Under the pieces are notes generated by a model. That model saw nothing but the letters and a program-made list of their open reading frames with translations. It ran no database searches and was not told where the DNA came from. From positions 2,106 to 12,705 of the forward strand of contig DCGS01000042.1 of NCBI GenBank assembly GCA_002314645.1: a stretch of DNA of 10,600 nt. Reading direction: 5' to 3'. The DNA comes from Ruminococcaceae bacterium UBA1772 (lineage in GTDB: Bacteria; Bacillota; Clostridia; Oscillospirales; Acutalibacteraceae). A program made the position numbers and the translations under genes. Below are positions 6,836-10,600 of the stretch, piece after piece. Positions within the stretch are counted from its first letter, which is position 1; the number at the start of each line of letters is the position of its first letter.

Positions 6836-9800
6836 TTGGACTGACGATCAAAGAAATGCAATTGAAGCCAGAGACGGCACCGTAATTGTTGGAGCTGCAG
6901 CAGGTTCTGGTAAGACAACGGTTCTCGTTGAAAGAATAATTCAAAGACTCTTAGATCCAATCAATACATGTGATGCGACAGAGCTTCTTATCGTAACATT
7001 TACAAGAGCTGCAACTGCTGAAATGCGTTCCAGACTTGCGAAAGCAGTAAACAAAGCATTAAAAGAAGATCCTTCAAACGATAGACTCGCAACGCAACAA
7101 ATGTTACTCCCTTCAGCAAGCATTTATACAATTGACGCATTTTGTTCAAATCTTGTTCGTGAAAACTTTGAATCTATTAAAGACTATAATATTCCTCCTG
7201 ATTTTGGAACTATTGACGAAAATGAATCACAAGTACTCCAAAGACAAGCCTTAGATGAAATCATTGAAGAATTATATGCTGACAAAGAAAATAAAAACTT
7301 CCGTGCTCTTGTCGACTTACTTTCACAGGGTGACAAAGACAAGACCCTTGAGGACAACATTCTTGATCTTTACAAGTATTCACGAGCTTATCCAGACCCA
7401 GAATACTGGCTTAAAAAGTCAATTAAAAACTATGACCCAAATGCCGTATTAAATGAGTCTCCAGTTGGCATTTCAATTAAAGAAAACGCTTTAGAAATGC
7501 TTGAATATGCTCAAAGAAGGCTTGAAAGCGCAAAAGAACTTTTACTTTCAGACGAAGATCTTGCTAAATCAAAAGCCATTGATATTCTTGTGAACGAAGC
7601 AAACCTAATAATTGAATGTAAAAATTTAATTGCTGACTTTAAATTTAGTAAGTGTATCGACCTTCTGAACAGCTATTCTTTTGGCCAATGGAAAACAACC
7701 AACGCTAAAGATCCTCTGGCAATTTCAGCGAAAGCTTCTAGAGATGCAGTAAAAGATATCTTAAATCCAAAGAAGGGTTTGCTTCTAGGTATTATTTGTG
7801 AATCTGAAGTTGACTTTTACGAAGATATGCAGGAAATGCAGCCTGTCGTTGAAGAACTAATCAATGCAACAATTAAGTTTTCTAACAGATTTCTAGAATT
7901 AAAACTTGAACAAGGAAAACTTGACTTTTCAGATATTGAACTATTTGCATTGAGACTTCTCGTTGAAAACCCAGCAGACAGTGTAATAACAAGAACTCAA
8001 CTTGCAAAAGATCTTTCAAATTCATATAAAGAAATTCTCATAGACGAATATCAAGACACAAATGAAATGCAAGATATGATTTTCAGAGCCATTTCCAAGG
8101 ATGAAAATAACATGTTTATGGTTGGAGACGTAAAGCAAAGCATTTATGGTTTCCGTCAAGCCATGCCCGAAATCTTCCTTAAAAAGAAAAGCTCCTTTAA
8201 AAAGTATGATGAAAACAAACCCTCATATCCTGCTACAATTACACTTGGCATGAACTTTAGAAGCAGAATTGGTATAACTGAATACATTAATGATGTATTT
8301 AAAATTATAATGAAGCCTAAATGTGGCGGCCTCGAATATAACGAAGATGAAAAGCTTGTCTTTGGCGCTACAAACAATTATGGTGATAAGCAGTTAGACC
8401 CTCCCGAAGTTGAGTTTCATATCTTAAGACATGACAAAGAATCTGAGTTAAAAGCCATAGAAGAACAAGCAAGATTTATTGCAAACTTTATTACAGAAAA
8501 AGTGAAAAATGAACCTGAAACTTCCTACAAAGATTTCACTATTCTTATGCAATCTGTAAAATCAAAAGCACCTATAGTTGATAAGATATTCAAAGAGTAC
8601 GCAATTCCTGTTTTTGCAAGCATTGACTCTGGATTTCTAGATTCAGCGGATATTCAAATTATAATCTCTTTACTTAGAGTAATAGACAACCCACTGCAAG
8701 ACATTCCTCTTCTTTCAGTTCTTATGTCCCCTATATTTGGATTCTCTGCAGACGAAATCGCAGCAATGAAAATTAACAATCACAGCGGAAGCCTATATAA
8801 CTCGCTTTCTGCATGGGCAAAAAATGGAAATGTCAAAGCAGAAGAGGCTTGTAAAGCAATCAGCCTTTACAGTTCTCTTGCGGTGTCACTTCCAGCCAGT
8901 GAACTCATACGTAAAATATATGAAGATACATCATTTTCAACTATTTGCGCCGCTCTTCCAAATGGCAATCAAAGAGTTTCAAACCTTCGACTTCTCCAAT
9001 CCATGGCTGCAGACTATGACCGAACCAGCATACTGGGAATCTCTGGTTTTGTAAGATACCTTGACCGTATGGATGAGAATGAAATAGACACAAAACCAGC
9101 AAGCACAATTTCAGAAAATGCTGACGTTGTTCGCATAATGACTATTCATGGAAGCAAGGGCCTTGAATTTAAGTATTGTATAGTTCTAAATACCAACAAC
9201 AAGTTTAATATGATGGATATTAATCAAAAAAACATTATTCTTCATCCCACACTTGGCGTTGGTATAAAGGGTAGAAACTTTGAAACTGGAAACACTTACC
9301 CTTGTCTTGCCCACAAAGCAGTTCAGCTTGAAAAGAAAAAAAATTTAATGGCCGAATATATTAGAGTTCTCTATGTTGCGCTTACACGTGCAAAAGAAAA
9401 ACTCATAATCATAGGATCTGGCGATGACGAGCTTGAAAAATTCATAGAAAAATACGCCTTTGAATTCACAGAAGATGCAAACATTCCACCTTATGTTGTA
9501 AACAAGTGTGGCTCTCTATTGGATTTACTTATGTACCCTACCCTTATGCATCCAAGCGCTAAGTGTTTAAGGGATGCATCGCCTATAAACATTCCTATAA
9601 GCCCCTCAAATTGCAAAATAAATGTAAACTGGCACCAAAATATTTTGGAAGAAATTGTAATGTCAACCGCAAACACATTCAAAGAAATATCTTATGATGA
9701 CACCTTCAAAGAACTTGTAAAAACAATTGAAGAAAACATACAGTACGAATACCCATATAAGGCTCTTGCAAACGTAACAACAAAGCGAGCTGCCTCGCAT

Positions 9801-10382
9801 CTTAAAGATGGTGAATTCAGTGAAGCCTTCTTTGCAAGCACTCGACCTGAGTTCGTATCAAAGTCTGGCCTCACTCCTGCAGAACGTGGTACATGTCTTC
9901 ACAAGTTTATGCAGTATGCTAACTTTGAAAACGCCCAAAAAGATATAGACTTGGAACGTGAAAGACTTGAAAGACTTGGTTTCTTAACACAAAAAGAGAC
10001 AGATGCCATTAATCCAAAGAAGGTACTCTCCTTCTTTAAATCTGACATCTACCAAAGAATGAAAAACAGTCCAAATCTTATGCGAGAAAAGAAGTTTGCC
10101 GTACTTGTTCCAGCAGGCAGATTTGACCCTTCTCTTCCCGACAACCAGAAGGATGAACCAGTTCTTATTCAAGGTATTGCTGACTGTGTGTTTGAAGAAA
10201 ATGGGAACCTCATAATTGTCGACTACAAAACAGATCAGACTAAAGATGAAGAAGTTCTCATAAACAGACACAAACCTCAGCTTGAAACATACGTAAGCGC
10301 TCTAACCGAATGCATAGGTAAACCAGTTACTGAAGCATATATATATTCATTTAGTTTGGATAAGGAAATTAAGGTAATATAA
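6822..10382 (+). CDS. addA: ATP-dependent helicase/nuclease subunit A (AddA)
   Basis: AddA is the UvrD/RecB-type 3'-to-5' helicase motor and second nuclease of the AddAB break-resection complex. From ATG 6822 it has 1186 residues (B. subtilis about 1232). Superfamily 1 motifs appear in order: Q motif W-T-D-D-Q10, Walker A GAAAGSGKT (24-32, Lys31), FTRAATAEMR (Ia), DEYQDT (408-413), GDVKQSIYGFR (435-445), NFRS (478-481), TIHGSKGLEF (774-783) and RVLYVALTRAKE (848-859). The C-terminal nuclease has ERGTCLH (His1027), G-I-A-D1121 and V-D1134-Y-K1136-T-D, so the helicase and nuclease both look active. The start is chosen from GGAGGTG at 6809-6815 and the conserved W-T-x-x-Q beginning. It overlaps addB, implying coupled translation and balanced subunits, and it ends two bases before a strong hairpin. 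Confidence 0.97.
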   Translation: MAEHNWTDDQRNAIEARDGTVIVGAAAGSGKTTVLVERIIQRLLDPINTCDATELLIVTFTRAATAEMRSRLAKAVNKALKEDPSNDRLATQQMLLPSASIYTIDAFCSNLVRENFESIKDYNIPPDFGTIDENESQVLQRQALDEIIEELYADKENKNFRALVDLLSQGDKDKTLEDNILDLYKYSRAYPDPEYWLKKSIKNYDPNAVLNESPVGISIKENALEMLEYAQRRLESAKELLLSDEDLAKSKAIDILVNEANLIIECKNLIADFKFSKCIDLLNSYSFGQWKTTNAKDPLAISAKASRDAVKDILNPKKGLLLGIICESEVDFYEDMQEMQPVVEELINATIKFSNRFLELKLEQGKLDFSDIELFALRLLVENPADSVITRTQLAKDLSNSYKEILIDEYQDTNEMQDMIFRAISKDENNMFMVGDVKQSIYGFRQAMPEIFLKKKSSFKKYDENKPSYPATITLGMNFRSRIGITEYINDVFKIIMKPKCGGLEYNEDEKLVFGATNNYGDKQLDPPEVEFHILRHDKESELKAIEEQARFIANFITEKVKNEPETSYKDFTILMQSVKSKAPIVDKIFKEYAIPVFASIDSGFLDSADIQIIISLLRVIDNPLQDIPLLSVLMSPIFGFSADEIAAMKINNHSGSLYNSLSAWAKNGNVKAEEACKAISLYSSLAVSLPASELIRKIYEDTSFSTICAALPNGNQRVSNLRLLQSMAADYDRTSILGISGFVRYLDRMDENEIDTKPASTISENADVVRIMTIHGSKGLEFKYCIVLNTNNKFNMMDINQKNIILHPTLGVGIKGRNFETGNTYPCLAHKAVQLEKKKNLMAEYIRVLYVALTRAKEKLIIIGSGDDELEKFIEKYAFEFTEDANIPPYVVNKCGSLLDLLMYPTLMHPSAKCLRDASPINIPISPSNCKINVNWHQNILEEIVMSTANTFKEISYDDTFKELVKTIEENIQYEYPYKALANVTTKRAASHLKDGEFSEAFFASTRPEFVSKSGLTPAERGTCLHKFMQYANFENAQKDIDLERERLERLGFLTQKETDAINPKKVLSFFKSDIYQRMKNSPNLMREKKFAVLVPAGRFDPSLPDNQKDEPVLIQGIADCVFEENGNLIIVDYKTDQTKDEEVLINRHKPQLETYVSALTECIGKPVTEAYIYSFSLDKEIKVI

Positions 10383-10384
10383 AA

Positions 10385-10413
10385 GAAGCACCCATCAAAA
10401 TGATGGGTGCTTC
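10385..10413. terminator. Hairpin terminator shared by addA and the convergent right-edge gene
   Basis: A perfect 13-bp stem (10385-10397 with 10401-10413) with a three-base AAA loop sits two bases after the addA stop. On the plus strand it is followed by CCAATTT, a weak U tract. On the minus strand it is followed by TTTTATATT, a better one. It therefore probably ends transcription in both directions and most efficiently for the convergent gene. Confidence 0.8.
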
Positions 10414-10433
10414 CCAATTTACAAAGCTACTTC

Positions 10434-10600
10434 CTAATCGGCTAGAATTGTTCTCTCTAATTGTAGTCTTTCACTAACATCAAATATTTCCATAAAATCA
10501 GCCGCTTGATTAAAATTAAAATTCATTTTTTCCATAATAATTCTCAAGCAATTAACTCTTGCCTCTTCAATTCCCTTTTCAATTCCGTCTTCATATATTG
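10434..10600 (-). CDS. C-terminal tail of a putative Rpn/PD-(D/E)XK nuclease-transposase family protein; truncated by the right edge
   Basis: A minus-strand frame enters from the right edge and ends with TAG at 10436-10434, giving 54 visible residues. They begin I-Y-E-D-G-I-E-K-G-I-E-E-A-R and continue as a helical, charged tail with M-E-K-M, a short F-N-F-N-Q-A-A-D segment, and final ...L-E-R-T-I-L-A-D. The YEDGIEKGIEEAR repeat followed by helices resembles the tail of Rpn-type (YhgA-like) recombination-promoting nuclease/putative transposase proteins, common in multiple copies in clostridial genomes. The nuclease domain would be outside the window, so function is inferred only from this tail and similar Glu/Lys/Gly-rich tails exist elsewhere. 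It is convergent with addA and shares the hairpin. The reading frame is open and has a terminator, so a real gene end is likely. Confidence 0.55.
   Translation of the reverse strand, partial: IYEDGIEKGIEEARVNCLRIIMEKMNFNFNQAADFMEIFDVSERLQLERTILAD

Noticed and set aside
9984..10271. 95-codon minus-strand frame opposite addA
   Set aside because: It overlaps the conserved AddA nuclease domain on the other strand and has no independent support.
1..10600. AGCGG motifs as possible Chi sites
   Set aside because: AGCGG is the B. subtilis Chi sequence. Scattered copies occur on both strands here with no visible orientation bias, and the Chi of this organism is unknown.

Overview
The window comes from an AT-rich genome, most likely a spore-forming Firmicute of the class Clostridia. 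Three things point there: both subunits of dipicolinate synthase, made only by endospore formers; the AddA/AddB type of double-strand-break resection enzyme; and strong GGAGG-type ribosome binding sites. MurC residues such as the ESCEFKDTF and NVDDDHLEYF stretches look clostridial rather than bacillar. I cannot name a genus.

Layout. On the minus strand at the left lies a two-gene cell-wall unit: murC (523-1911), followed after one base by the start of a membrane-anchored, Thr-rich extracellular protein that runs off the left edge. Its last visible stretch resembles the opening of an L,D-transpeptidase (YkuD) domain. A 142-base divergent intergenic region (1912-2053) holds a vegetative-looking -10 for murC and, facing right, a sigma-K-like promoter for dpaA. 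To the right run dpaA-dpaB (2054-3351), overlapping at their junction, then 61 bases with an extended -10 promoter, then addB-addA (3413-10382), which overlap by 14 bases. A 13-bp perfect hairpin follows the addA stop. Beyond it, convergent on the minus strand, is the C-terminal tail of a gene resembling the Rpn/PD-(D/E)XK putative transposase family (10434-10600).

How the genes work together. MurC adds L-alanine to UDP-MurNAc, and the neighbouring protein may crosslink finished peptidoglycan. DpaA and DpaB make dipicolinic acid in the mother cell for the spore core. AddA and AddB form the helicase-nuclease that resects broken DNA for RecA loading. Dipicolinate protects spore DNA and AddAB repairs breaks, so the shared direction is suggestive, but addB appears to have its own promoter.

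I found no CRISPR array, tRNA, rRNA, riboswitch or complete mobile element, and no convincing undescribed system. The main genes are known families and look intact at their key motifs. The points most worth a second look are an unusually compact DpaA, the sporulation-type promoter back to back with the murC promoter, the murC TTG start, and the two incomplete genes at the edges. There is no gene-free stretch longer than 300 bases.
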